Shown: positions 11,579 to 22,880 of the stretch, piece after piece | Numbering within the stretch: the first letter of the stretch is position 1 | Layout: each line of letters begins with the position of its first letter | DNA from: Molossus alvarezi | Lineage: Eukaryota > Chordata > Mammalia > Chiroptera > Molossidae | Direction of reading: 5' to 3' | NCBI GenBank assembly: GCA_037176705.1 | Contig: CM073896.1 | Location: 19,294,708-19,358,707, forward strand | DNA: 64,000 nucleotides | Notes under the pieces: generated by a model | What the model was told of the DNA's origin: nothing | Database searches by the model: none | Seen by the model: only the letters and a program-made list of their open reading frames with translations | Translations under genes and position numbers: made by a program

Positions 11579-14500
11579 GGAACTAACATAGCAAGGTTCC
11601 TGGCTCAATCAATGTTAGCTATTTTTAGTACCCATAAATATGGTCTCTTAAAGAAAGTACAGAAATATTATTGCTATAGAAGTTTTATTAGGTAAAACCC
11701 TGGATTACAAAGTAGTACTCACAATAGAAAACACACGAGAATGGGAAGGAGAAATTGCACCGACAATTCTAAAGCGACTTACTTTTGGTAAGTGGATTAT
11801 TGCTAATTTGTTTTTCTTCCTATGCTTGTCTGTATTTCTACAATGAACATGAATAACGTTTGTAATAAGGAACACATTACTTTTTAAACAGCTGCAAGAA
11901 TCAATGCCAACGGGTCCATTATCCGTCCTTTTTCTCACGCCTCCCACACATGGATTCAAGACAGCCCACAGCAGTCCCTGCTCTTGCCTCTCCCCAGATG
12001 AGGGTTGGTTCTGGTTGAGAGCTTTGGTGGCCACCCCACAGGTGCCTTCCAGCTGAGACCGAGGAGCACATTCGCATTCAGGTCGGAGCTGGGAGAAGTT
12101 CCTCTGTCCTGTGCGTCTCACCTGTGCTTTAAGAAAGGCACCTGTAACGTAAGACCTCAATTGCTCCCACCTGTGTTGGTTAAAGGAGCCAGCATTGCAG
12201 GCCGTCTTGGATCAGGTATGACTTTCCAATCTCTGCAATAGGAAGGCTCATTATTTGGAGGGTTGTCTCTTTGCACATGTTTTATTAATCTGTGGGCATG
12301 GCCATAAAACTTGGCTCGAGCTGAGGCCGCCTTCTGAGGTGGCTCAGCGGAGCAGCTGCTGTGGACTGGAAAGTGCCCCTCTCCAGCAGGGTGCGAGAGG
12401 AACACCCGGAGATAGCTAGGGGTGCCGTAGGTGAGTGCTTCTCAGGGGAGCTATGCGTTCCCTGGACTCTGGAAATGGAAGAGGCCATGCGGTGCTCCAT
12501 GGCCTCTCTGCTGGAATCTGATGGCTAGCACCGTGTCATGCAGTGGAATCCGGGTGAGTCTTGGTGGTGATCACGGTTTTGTGGAGCATGGCAGAGGGTG
12601 GTGAGGTCACACCAGTGAGACCGCGACAATACCATTGGGCATGAAGGCAGAAGCAGAGAAAGGGTTAAGAGTTAGGTGTCTGTGCCTTGGAATTGCTCTC
12701 CACCTCAGCTTGAGCACTGCTTCATATTTTGATGTGCTCTGGCACGCTTCGATGTTGGGCAGGGATTCAGCTTTGTCCATCCTGCCAGAGGCGGTGTGTG
12801 TAATAGAGGCATCACACGCGATGACAGGCGCGTGGAAAAGGCAGTCTGCATGGGAACGCATCAGACAGGAATGTTTCCATTGAAAAGTGCAGCACAGGTT
12901 GCTGTTTGCAGCCTGGTGCTCAGGGTCACAGCTGTCCAGGTGTGTGTGACAGTCGGACCCCGCCTCCCATGGTAAGCTTGGTTCTTAGGGGAACAAACAT
13001 CTACACTGGGCAGCTTCCTGAGCAGGGGGGCCAGGACTGGGGATACAGAATCCTGAATTCTGGCACCCCAGATTGTTTAAGCCTTGGGCAGGACTCTGAT
13101 CTTGTGTCAGAAGCTGACAGTGCATGACAATTGCAAGCTGAGGCCCAGGGATCATTCACTCCCTTTATTCTTCCTTCTTCTGGCTGTTGCCAGCTCGCTC
13201 TCAAGGCTCCCAGAAGGCAGAAGAGGGAGGAGAGGAAAGCCAGAGCTTGGTTTCATTTTTTTATTGGAGGCTCTATGAAAAGTTACTGTGGCGGTGGGGA
13301 AACTAACGGCAGGGATAAACAGATGTTGGATGACTTGGGTATTAAATAATCTCTCTACCTTCATTCCCTCCATGACTCATTGCTAGAACCAATGAACTCC
13401 TGAGGGTTAGGGCCTATAGCCCTTGTTTGCATTTTTGGTGTGGAATATTTGCATTAATTCATTTGCATGTCCGCTGAGATTGATGAGCAGTTTGGCCATT
13501 CAGTGTTATCCCATGTTGGTTTTTGATGAGGCTCTTTAAATGTGCACTGTGTTGACTGATGGATAAATCTATATAAAACATTCACTGTAGGCTTACTATG
13601 ACCAGACCTTGAGCAGAGAGTCAGGGGGCCTGGCCAAGCACAGTTCTGCCTTCACGGAATTTAGTTTCTGTCTTTGGTGAAAGAATTGATGTGCCTCTGT
13701 GATGTTGTGATATAATAAGAAATATATAGTTGGTCTTTGCTCCCAGATCCTAGCACAGAGGTTCGAAACTTGTACTTTTCTGAGTGGTAGGGATGATAAC
13801 AACACCCTTTGGTATGATCACCTGAAGTTAAAAGCTGACATGAGAGGAACAAGTACCTATTGGGTGTCAAAGGGTTGCAACTAGGGGAGCGCAGATCCAG
13901 GAAGAAACCCAGAGTGTCCCGATTACAGGGCAAAAGCAAGGGGTGTTCATGGGAAAAAGGAAAGAAATCATTACATAAAAAATTCCTACCTGTGCTTGGA
14001 AGCTAACCTCATCACATAAACCAGCGGATGCTTAACGAATCAGAGCAGACCACATCAGTCTGCTCTACAAATGATGCTGCCGACTCTGATTCAACACGGT
14101 GGTAATCAGACAAGTTCGAATAGCACAAGGAGCACCCTTCTTACTGAGATTCAGCTGCTGTTTTGAACAAATACTTCCTGGACCATTGTACTTTTAGTTA
14201 ATTTATAGAGCTCTGAACATTTTAATACTGACTTTTTTTGGCCAATGTTCTCACTGCCTTAGTGGAGGAATGGATTTTTGGAGGTCCTCACTCCACCGTT
14301 CTTCCAATGCTCCACTCCAGCCCCTTCATTTATACTTTGTACACTTACACATATTAAAAGCCAATGAGATTCAGTGGGCTCCTGTGGACCTACACAACTG
14401 CACTCAGGGACAATGACACCGTGTGGCCACCTGGCATAAATGGCCTGCAGCCGTGAGTGTCTGAGCACCTGCTGATTAGCTGAAACTTTTCTTAACTTGG

Positions 14501-15139
14501 AGAGGAGCAAACTGCTAAGACTTGGGAGGAGAGCCGGTGCGTAGGGTTTCTGGGTAAGTGTTGAATGCAAAACCCTCCATAGCTCCAGCTCCCCTCTGTT
14601 GCATGTCACAGTAGAAAAGTACATCATACCGTTGAAGTTCTTGCCCAGACTGTTCTTTGTGCAAACTTGGAGGCTGATGCTTAGGGATGCACCTCCCTTT
14701 ATCCCTTCTCAGGTTTTCTCCCAGGGCCTGCTCTCCTCTTCACCCCTCTCTCCTTTGACAGTGTCTGGGCTCCACCGTGATCTTGTCCTCATCATCTCTC
14801 CTTCAAGGCCAGACTCCACCGTAGTGACGTCCGACCGTAGTAAGTGAGCTGCGAAATACTGGTAGAGATGACTAGCTTTTACACTTATTAACTCCAAACA
14901 ATCAAATGAGAGAGTCTAGAGCAAAGAATAGTTGTTATGTAAGAAGGCCAATTTGAGTTCAAAATACGGAGTTTTTTTCTGATAACAAAAGCTTTAAACC
15001 TACCTCACTTGTCATGTCCTTTGTTTTTCTCATTTCCCCTGGTGGAGTGAGTTTTTCTCACTGTAGCATGTGATACGTTTCTGCCTTCCAGCACCTTCTC
15101 ATTACATTCTAGGTATTTATTTACATTTCTGTCTGCTCC
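11579..15139. other. Unrecognised sequence, no gene seen
   Basis: About 3.5 kb without a repeat I can name. The longest frame (151 codons, 11705-12160 minus) has no domain-like composition and ends in low-information sequence. Octamer-like sites near 13.45 kb are listed separately. Confidence 0.5.
13421..13468 (+). promoter_or_regulatory. Cluster of POU octamer-like sites
   Basis: GTTTGCAT (about 13425) is followed by two perfect ATTTGCAT octamers at 13447-13454 and 13461-13468, the last two 14 bp apart and separated by TAATTC. The octamer is the known binding site of OCT/POU proteins. Function here is inferred only from the clustering. Confidence 0.4.
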
Positions 15140-15332
15140 AGTGGTTCTCAACCAGGGGCAGTGTTGTCCCCCAAGGGACACCGTGATGTTGGGCACCAGG
15201 GCAGTGGGGTGCACTCCTGGCATCCAGCGAGTAGAGGCTATGGGTGTCACCAGAACTGCACAATGGACAGAGCAGCTCCCACACAAAATGACCCCGCCCA
15301 AACCCCAGAATTGCTGATGTTAAGAAACCCTG
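15140..15332 (+). mobile_element. hAT-Charlie-type MITE relic (MER5-like)
   Basis: Begins 'CCAGTGGTTCTCAACCAGGG', contains 'TGTCCCCCAAGGGACA', 'CTCCTGGCATCCAGCGAGTA' and 'ACTGCACAATGGACAGAGCA', and ends 'GTTAAGAAACCCTG'. This layout is that of old eutherian Charlie-derived MITEs. It is non-coding. Confidence 0.75.
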
Positions 15333-16357
15333 CCTAGTGCGTGGACGTTGAAGGCACAGCTTGCAGCTGGGCCTGTAAGACATAGCAAATGGTAAACAGG
15401 TTGGTTGGTTAAAGAATAGAGTCTGTTCGTTTCTTATCACTCTTTGCAGTTGCTACCAGTGGTTTGAGGGCTTGAAATTATGAATTTAAATTGTTTTTTT
15501 TTTTCCCCTTGGTTAGTCACTGATAGGGAAATCCAGAAAGATCAAACAATCCATTTCTTCCTAGGTATGTCAGAAATATGCAAAAAAAAAGCCCACCTGA
15601 GGGGCACAGGGGCAAGCTGGGAAATGAAATTCATGTAACATTTCTTCAGAAAGGCATTCGTCAGTCTGCCTTCGCTGATGGGGCTGGCAGTCCTCAGTCA
15701 TCAGCATTTGCACGGTCTTTTCTCTGAGTTAGTTTTACGCTTCCGTGTGGCTTTGGAAGTGGACTTGATGTACTGCTCTGTGTTCTGGACAAAGTCTTAA
15801 GATAACACAGTATGGAGACACAGAGAGCCAAGTGGCCCATGCACAGAGGGCAGAGGGGTGGGAGGGAAACTGTGAATGGAAGAGAAACTTTCTACCTTCT
15901 GTTTATTCCCATGTGAAAAGCCATGCTTTTGCTGTTTGGAGAAAAAAAACAACAACAAAAAACGAGCGCATGAGGGAGGAGGTCCCTTGACTCCCCTTAT
16001 CCCTGGGTGGTGGGTGCCTCTGCTGGGCGCTGCAACTCCCAGACCCTGCTTTGGAAAAGAAAGTGAGCACATGCCTCCTGCACCTGTCAGTGTGGGGAAT
16101 TCGTTATTTGTCCGAGGTTATCGAAATGCACATGACAGATAATCTGTACTGTTTCTGTGTTGCTCTTCAGAGGGGTTTTTCATGTTTTTTGGTGACGTGA
16201 GAACTGGCACTGCTGGGTGGAGCCAGTCACTCCTCACCCTCCCGAGTCTTCACAGTGCAATGTGGCCACACCCTCCCGTCTCTTGAGCTGCAGAGGAACC
16301 CGAACTGGAGGTGGTTTCTGTCCACCACTGCAATCCATGGGAGCACGTGGGATGAAT
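15333..16357. other. Unrecognised sequence, no gene seen
   Basis: About 1 kb. Overlapping short frames on both strands near 15.8-16.1 kb are non-specific. No repeat identified. Confidence 0.5.
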
Positions 16358-16368
16358 GAAACCTGAAC

Positions 16369-16591
16369 GCGTCCGGCCGGCGTGGCTAGTGGTTGAGCAG
16401 TGACCCATGCACCAAGAGGTCACCGGTCTGATTCCTGGTCAGGGCACATGCCTAGGTTGTAGGCCTGCTCCCCAGTGGGGGCATGCAGGAGGTGACCAAT
16501 CGATGTTCTCTCTCTCAATGTTTCTATCTCTCTCTCCTTCTCTCTCTGAAATCAATAAGGAAAAAAAAAAAAAAAAAAAGAAAGAAAAAAA
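16369..16591 (+). mobile_element. Ves SINE (short type) with target-site duplication
   Basis: Sense copy: 'GGCCGGCGTGGCTAGTGGTT', 'CTGATTCCTGGTCAGGGCAC', core 'CCCCAGTGGGGGCATGCAGG', 'CGATGTTCTCTCTCTCAATG' and an A-tail. The direct repeat GAAACCTGAAC flanks it at 16358-16368 and 16592-16602. Confidence 0.95.
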
Positions 16592-16602
16592 GAAACCTGA
16601 AC

Positions 16603-18480
16603 TCACCCCCATGGGGAAAATCAAACTCTAAAGACAGATTTCATGGAAGCAATATTTAATTCTGCCTACAAGTATCTATCTTTAAATCAAACAGCATCCA
16701 TTAGGGCTCTCCTTTGCAAATAAGAGAAGACACCCCATTCTGTCCATGCACCAAAGGGATTTATTAAGGAAGCGAAAACACGCCCAGACCCTCCAGGTGG
16801 GCAGGAGTCCCTGAAGTCAGGACGATGCTCCCCCTGCCGCTGCTATGGGAACTCACACAGCAGTGCTGGGACTGAACACTAGAGCCATCGTGTCCTCCAC
16901 ATGCCACTCAGGACACTTCTGCCACTTTGCAAAGGGAGAGCGTCCACGTGGAGCTGGTTCCCCACGTTTCCCTCTTCTCTCTTCACAGCCTGTTTCATGC
17001 CAGTGCATCTGATTATGGGATCTCAGTCATCTGCCCACCCTTGTCTGCGGAAGCTGGCTCCAGTCAGTTATGAGAGCTGATTAACATTTCGAGGGTTTTA
17101 TAAGCCAGTTTTAAAACTATTGGTAACTTGAAATAGGCATGGTAGGAGTATTTACACCATAGAAATTTGCAGATGTTACAAACCGGGGCTGTTTACCCGC
17201 CTGGAAAGCTCATTGCGAAACATTTGCCATCACATCATGCAAAGGATGATGGGTAGTTTGGTTTACATCTCCTTTGGGAAGGGAGACCTCGTAATTCTGT
17301 GTGAAATTCTGTAGCTACACAGGAATGCTGTTTAAAACATGCTGTATAACCACTAAAATAGCGGACTATTGGTTTCAAGGTTTCCTCCAAATGATGCTCG
17401 TCAGACTTATCTTTCCAGTCTGATCATGTCGAGTGAGACGGAATGGCAAATGCCCTTCAGGTTACAGCCAGAATTCACTGCCCGTCTCTTCCACTGGGCA
17501 CGCAGTCCAGCAGCTCTGTTTTACCTGGGATAGCTCTGATGGTTTATATTAAGGGACAAAAGGGAACCATGTGGCCTTTGGAAACAGTCATGTGAAGCTC
17601 TGAGCCAGGCCATTCTGAGGATAGTGCTGTTCTGGTTTTCGGTCTCCAGGGTTTATCCCAGAATGGACGTAGAGACAACAGACTCCAAAGATAGAATGAT
17701 GATGGAAATGGCCCCACAGCAATTACGGGAGAGGGTAGGAAGGGGCACCTCTACCCCTAAGAAAAGCACAAAAACGGAGGGACGTCCTGGCAGACTCGGA
17801 AGTGGAAAATCCTATTGCTGCAAGAAAACTTCCTTGGGAGTGAGGAAAATGGAGCAGGCTGGGGTGTGAAAGTACAGCTTCCACTAGCGATGTTGGTAAC
17901 TGATGAGAAGGCCTAGATCCCAGGTCCTTTCCCCCATCATTCTCATCTTCTCCAGGCACCTGGAAGACGCCTGGGCTTCAGGGGGTGCAGGAGTTGTAGC
18001 CTCACCCGACAGAATGCTCACCTTTACAAGTTAGACCTGCACAGGGTGTCCCCTAGTTAAGTTCTGCTCGAACACCTCATTCCAGCGATGTTCACCTTTG
18101 GTGGACACAGAGAGCAGTGGTCAGGTGGTGGTGATGCCCAGCCTGGGCTGGCAGAGACCTCTCTGGAGCCTAGAAGTAGAGACTCCACTCTAGGTTCCAA
18201 GCACAGTGTTGTGAAAGCGACTGTGAAGACACTGAGCCTTCGTTCGCCAGGCAGGACCCTTCCTCAGGGACAGCAGGGACAGCAGATGCTGTGATGGGTC
18301 CAGGACAAGGCAGACTTCCCACTCAGTGCTGGCAGGTGATCGAAGGCATCAGTGCGGAACCCTGGTGGGTGACAGTCACTTCTCTCACTGTGTATTAAGC
18401 TAACATAAAAATGTCATTGCTCATGAAAGTAACGTATGTTTTCGTGGAAAATTTAAAAAAATATTAAGAAGTATAAAGAA
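16603..18480. other. Unrecognised sequence, no gene seen
   Basis: About 1.9 kb, mixed composition. Short frames only (81 codons at 17624-17869, 78 antisense to it). No named repeat or gene. Confidence 0.45.
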
Positions 18481-18495
18481 CAAATGTTTATTTTT

Positions 18496-18707
18496 TTAAA
18501 AGGTTTTTATTGTTTTTTTAGAGAGAGAAGAAGGGAGAGGGAGAAAGAGAAACATTGATGAGAGAGAAACATCCATCGGCTGCCTCCTGCACGCCCTCTA
18601 CTGGGGATGGAATTTGAAACTTGGGCACGTGACCTGACCAGGAATCAAACCCGCGACATTTCTGTGCATGGGAGGACACCCGACTGACTGAGCCACACTG
18701 GCCAGGG
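18496..18707 (-). mobile_element. Ves SINE (short type)
   Basis: Antisense copy: 'TTATTGTTTTTTTAGAGAG', GA-rich region, 'ACATCCATCGGCTGCCTCC', core 'GCCCTCTACTGGGG', box B antisense 'GGAATCAAACCCGCGAC', head end 'GAGCCACACTGGCCAGGGC'. Its core matches the CTCF consensus at 13 of 14 positions. Confidence 0.93.
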
Positions 18708-19180
18708 CAAAAAAAAATTTTAAATTACAAAGTATTATCTTCTTACTCATTTTTACACTTTTGACTTTTTCTTTCAGTCTTTTTTCTATGTATTTATGTT
18801 TGGTGTGTTGTTAAGCTCATACTATATGTTCTTTGGACTATAATTTTCTTAATTAACCTCATATTATAAGTATTTCTATATGTTATTGATTTTTTAATAG
18901 TCATCATTTTAAATAATTGCATGATTTTCCAGTATATATAGACATAGATATTTATATATCTATCTACCTCTATCATCTATCTATCTATCTATCATCTATC
19001 TGTTTTATCCACTATAAATAAAACTTGGATAAATATCAATGTATACACAATTCTGACTGTTTCTTTAAATTAGCTTTCTAGGATAGAAACAACCTTAATG
19101 AATTATTCTAACATTTGTTGTTATGGTTTCCTCAACCAACTTTATAAGTTACCATCTGGTTTAACGTGTTGGGCACAGCC
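18708..19180. other. AT-rich sequence with a TATC-type microsatellite
   Basis: AT-rich, LINE-like in texture but not assignable. A (ATCT)n/(TAGA)n tetranucleotide stretch lies at about 18951-19001. Confidence 0.5.
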
Positions 19181-19260
19181 TAACAGTGTGATTAAGTCTG
19201 GGCTTTGAAGCCAGAAAGAAGCAACCCTGCCACTTCCCGGCTGTCTCCTCTGGGGCCTCT
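19181..19260 (+). mobile_element. MIR fragment
   Basis: 'CAGTGTGATTAAGTCTGGGC' with 'TTTGAAGCCAG' and then 'CTGCCACTTCCCGGCTGT' follow the MIR head order (gain of GGGCTTTGGAGCCAGA, then CTGCCACTTACTAGCTGTGT). Confidence 0.6.
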
Positions 19261-20369
19261 AAGCCTCCTTCCTTGCCCACAGCGTGCCTGCCTCAGCGGA
19301 ACGGACTGAATGCAAGGATGCCAGCCGAGCTCGCTGCCCAGGACCTGGCCCGTCGGACGTGCACTGGACACTTCACAAGCCATCACCTGTGCTCTCGACC
19401 TCACCGCTAAGGCTGACACACGAAGCAGGTGCAACCCAGATCTCCTACCCCTGTCATGGCCTTCCCAGGGCATCGCCGACACCTGCACAGGACGCTCCTG
19501 TGTGCACTCCAGAGGTGAGAGTTCTAGCATCCAGTGGGCCAGCTTGTGGTCGCCAGGAGAAGGTGGGCAGTCCATGGCTGAACACTGCCCTCCTTCTGGG
19601 CAGAGGGTTCTGAGAAGCGTTTCGCCAACAAGATCCTAGAGGATGGAATGAGCAGTGGTCCGTTCCAGGCTGCAGGCTGGCCTTGGCTTTCCTTGCTCCC
19701 CGCTCCCCAGTTCCGCACCCCTGCTCTCGGGGTCCCTTCCTGCCAACCGGCATGTGAGCCCTGTCAGCTTCTGCTTCTGGGGGAACCCAGGCTAAGACAG
19801 TAACCATCAATAAATACCAGCTTTTACTAATGTTAGTGCTAACATTTTATATTACCCTCACGTAGCATATTCCACCGGAAAGTCGATCACCTGTGGATAC
19901 TTCTCAGGCTCAGAAATCGTCATTCCATTTCCTGAAGGTGCCTCAACTTTTGGTATTTCCAGCAGTCCTTTTTCCTTCTCTACATCACTGGTCTGTGTCA
20001 CCCCAGCCTTCTCTGATCTGCTTTAGCCCAAATTATGAACACACGAGCTCCCCACAACCATACCCTTTTTGTGTCTCAGGCACCTTTCCCCCAGGGCTTT
20101 GTACGTAACAGAGAAGCCTGTGGACGACACACAGGTAGTCTTACTTCACCAAAGAAGGCTGCTTCTCTTTTTCCTGGAAAAGAAGGAACAAACCAAAGCT
20201 GTCAAGTAAACGAGGCTACAATCTGTGTGTCCTTTCCTAGAAGGTGCATCATGCATGTTTTCATAAGGGATGAGAACTCATACAAGTTTCTGGACGCAAG
20301 GGAGACAATTTACTTATTTCCCCCCTTTGAGAGGATGCTGGAGAGACCAGGCTTTGTTCTGGTTTCACA
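19261..20369. other. Unrecognised GC-rich sequence
   Basis: Open frames over 100 codons exist on both strands at 19.2-19.8 kb at once, which argues for composition rather than coding. I recognise no product. Confidence 0.45.
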
Positions 20370-20620
20370 CAGGTAACCTCGGATCCATCCTCCACATTCC
20401 CATCACTCCCCAGGGCTGCTGTTCCAACTTCATCCCCCTGGGACCATGTTACCACTGCCCTGGCCCTCTTCGCTTCCACCAGAGTTGCCCTTAAACACAA
20501 ATATGATTATTGCACTTTGTGGCTTAAAACCTGTCTGTGGGTCATTACTGTCCAGATAACAAATGGGCCCCAGGGTCCCTTAGGTTCCAGGCCCTGCCTG
20601 CTTATCTTATCCCAGAATAT
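20370..20620 (+). mobile_element. Probable L2 fragment
   Basis: 'AAATATGATTATTGCAC', 'GGCTTAAAACCTGTCTGTGG' and 'TTCCAGGCCCTGCCTGCTTA' follow the order of an L2 ORF2-end/3' region. Low similarity; inferred. Confidence 0.4.
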
Positions 20621-20634
20621 CTTATCCACCCTCT

Positions 20635-20805
20635 GCACCCAGGTCCCAGTTCTGAGAATCCACAGCACTTGTGAGCTTCTTAGAAATGCAAATTAATGGG
20701 CCCACAGCAGACCCGTTCAGGCAGACACTCTGGAGGGAGCCTAGCAACCTGCTCTGGCGAATTCTCCCTGACTGCGTGCGTGCTAAGGCTTGAGAACCCC
20801 TCACC
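20635..20805 (-). mobile_element. hAT-Charlie-type MITE relic (MER20/MER5-like)
   Basis: 'TCTTAGAAATGCAAATTAAT', 'GGGCCCACAGCAGACCCGTT', 'AGCAACCTGCTCT' and 'TGCTAAGGCTTGAGAACCCC' follow the layout of MER20-like elements. Non-coding. Confidence 0.55.
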
Positions 20806-20809
20806 TACT

Positions 20810-21030
20810 TGGCTCCTGGGGTAGCTGGAAGTTCCTACTCGCCCTTCAGCAGTCAACCGGCCATCACCTCTTCCGTGAAGCCTTCTCTGCCTTCCCCCGA
20901 CAGTGTTTCCCACGGCCTCAGTGCCTGCACAACTCTCTGCTTGAGGTGTGAGATCATTGCCACTTACTTGCCCGTCTCCCTGATTAGATTGTAAGATGCC
21001 TGGAAGAACAGAGACTCTCTAAAAGCTTGT
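20810..21030 (+). mobile_element. L2 3' end
   Basis: 'CCATCACCTCTTCCGTGAAG', 'CCTTCTCTGCCTTCCCCCGA', 'CCCGTCTCCCTGATTAGATT' and 'GTAAGATGCCTGGAAGAACA' match the order of the L2 3' region (CCTCCGTGAAGCCTTCCCTGA ... CTAGACTGTGAGCTCC...). Inserted or preserved next to a Charlie relic. Confidence 0.65.
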
Positions 21031-21783
21031 TTTAATGTCTCTCTTCCGTCTGTTCACACACACAGCTCACAGCCACTATACCTGCTTCTACCCAGAAGGA
21101 GATCAAAAGATAGAACAGGAAGCCACTGTTCAACGTTCATGGGCCATTTACACCAGCCGGGAATCCTTCTGGTCTCGTGTGCCCACCGCGAGGGTGTGTG
21201 GCTTTGCCCCAGCTGTCGAGGGAACATGTCCATCCTTAGCGTTTGAGGAAAGGGGGGCAGCTGCCAGGAAATGGTCAGTTCCTGGCCCTGTAGACAAGAA
21301 ATCCCTGCTTGTTCTCCTGACTCTCCACTGAAGCTGCAGGTGAGTGGGCTTTCTCTTCAGTCATAGAGCTAGGAAGACTCTTTAGGCAGTGAAACATGAG
21401 CCATTACAGAAGCCTAACACTGACTGTTTAGGGACACTAGTCTGTGTATGACGCAGGAACAGAGGCGTGACGCTCTGCTATCTGTGTGCTCTGAGGGTCG
21501 GTCCTGGACTAGAGAGGACTGTATGTGGACTCAGTGAAGGGGGTCTGAGCAGAGCCAGGCAGGTGGAGGAGTGCAGACCCTACCTTGACCCTCCCCTCAT
21601 AATGTCTCCACAGCTACAAAGAGGTTGTCAGGTAGTGGCTTCCAGGGTTGGCAACCTGGAGGGAGGTTTGCCAAGCATGTGTGGACAGAGCAATTGTAAA
21701 GACTTCCTTGTCGGGTAACTGTAAAGACCTCCCTGTATCGCCTTTACCTAGGTGCCCACGTGGCTCAGACAGTGACCCATCTA
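21031..21783. other. Unrecognised sequence, no gene seen
   Basis: About 750 bp. One 98-codon frame at 21035-21331 has no recognisable feature. Confidence 0.45.
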
Positions 21784-22084
21784 CAGGCACACCTTGGGGA
21801 CGTTGGGTCCCAGACCACCAGAACAAAGTGACTACTGCAGTAAAGTGAGTCATCTGTTTTTGGTTTCCCAGTGCACATAAAAGTCATGTTCACACGATGC
21901 TGTAGTCTATTAAGTGTACAATGGCATCGCAGCTAAAAGAACACTGCGCTTTATTGCTAAGATATACTAACCATCATTTAAGCCATCAGTGGGTTGTAAT
22001 CTTTTTGCTGGGCAAGGGTTGTGTAAAGAACACAATACCTGTGAGACGCCACAAAGCGAAGCCTCATAAAGCGAGGTACACCTG
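21784..22084 (+). mobile_element. Tigger1-like MITE (internally deleted)
   Basis: Left end TA-CAGGCACACCTTGGGGAC and right end AAAGCGAGGTACACCTG form the Tigger1 inverted ends. The subterminal 'TTTGGTTTCCCAGTGCACAT' and 'AGTCTATTAAGTGTACAATG' also fit. At about 301 bp it keeps only the two ends and lacks any transposase. The flanking target was TA at left (right now TG). Confidence 0.8.
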
Positions 22085-22560
22085 TGCAGCGAATTCAAGA
22101 TACATCAGTTGGACGTTTACAATGGCTGAGGCCAGGGTGTGTGGGCACGAGACTACATAAAGTCATTTACCTTTTCCCTGCAGTTTGGATCGGATCCTGG
22201 ACTTTCCGAACAGTCTGGATTTAAAAGGAGAGAAGCAAGCAGCCTGCAGCACATTACAGTGTTTCTCCAGGCCAGAGGCTGTCCTGGAAACCACTTGATG
22301 AAGCAGCAGATGGCAAAGTTACAGCCTCTGTAGCTCTAAGACTTCACAGACAGTAATGGACTGCCTCGTAACCCAAATTGATGCTTTTATTGTGCTCTAA
22401 TGGGCTTATCCCTTGTTCTGTGCCTCTTCATTAATTATGAAAAAAATCCCTGTAATTATATGTATCGAACAATAAATCATTGGCCAATATCCTTTGGATA
22501 TAATTTGTGTAACTGAATACCCTCTTCTGAGCATCGCTGTAAGAACTGAAGAGGAGAGAG
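22085..22560. other. Unrecognised sequence with homeodomain-like AT block
   Basis: 22330-22500 is low in repeats and contains TTAATTA, ATAAATCA, TATTGTG and CCAAT-type short sites directly upstream of the CpG-rich block. It reads like a possible conserved non-coding element, but conservation cannot be judged from one sequence. Confidence 0.35.
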
Positions 22561-22568
22561 AGGTGAGG

Positions 22569-22880
22569 CGAACGAATCCAGGGCAGTTCGAACGCGCGCG
22601 AGTCGGGCTGCCACGGGCTGCAGTCAGAGAGCTGGAATATGCCAGAATACTGTGTGTTCAGCAGAGCTCGGGCCCTGGCCGTCAGTGACCCTGGGACACA
22701 GTTCTCCCCAGAACCTGTATCCGCGGTGGCTGACTGAGGACGTGGCGGTGCAGCGCGGTGAGACGGCTCCGTCTTCCCGCGGAGTTAGGGTCCCGAGAGG
22801 CCCGCGCCCCCGTTCTGTGCCATGCGGCCTGGATGTGCCCACGCTCGGCCCAGGAGCCGCTGAGTGAACGGACCCCCCGC
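22569..22880. promoter_or_regulatory. CpG-rich block (candidate CpG island)
   Basis: I count about 31 CpG in about 310 bp, with 17 in 22741-22880, against a very CpG-poor surrounding. The dense parts include GAACGCGCGCGAG (22590-22602) and CCCGCGCCCCCG (22801-22812). No tRNA, SINE or satellite explains it. It could be a promoter of an unannotated transcript or an orphan CpG island. There is no clear downstream open frame: the 71- and 72-codon frames across it are on opposite strands. Confidence 0.55.

Noticed and set aside
11705..12160. 151-codon minus-strand frame
   Set aside because: No protein family resemblance, unusual mixture of low-information stretches, and no transcript features.
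19192..19810. Overlapping 109-127-codon frames on both strands
   Set aside because: Same reason: simultaneous openness on both strands, no domain, and a MIR fragment at one edge.
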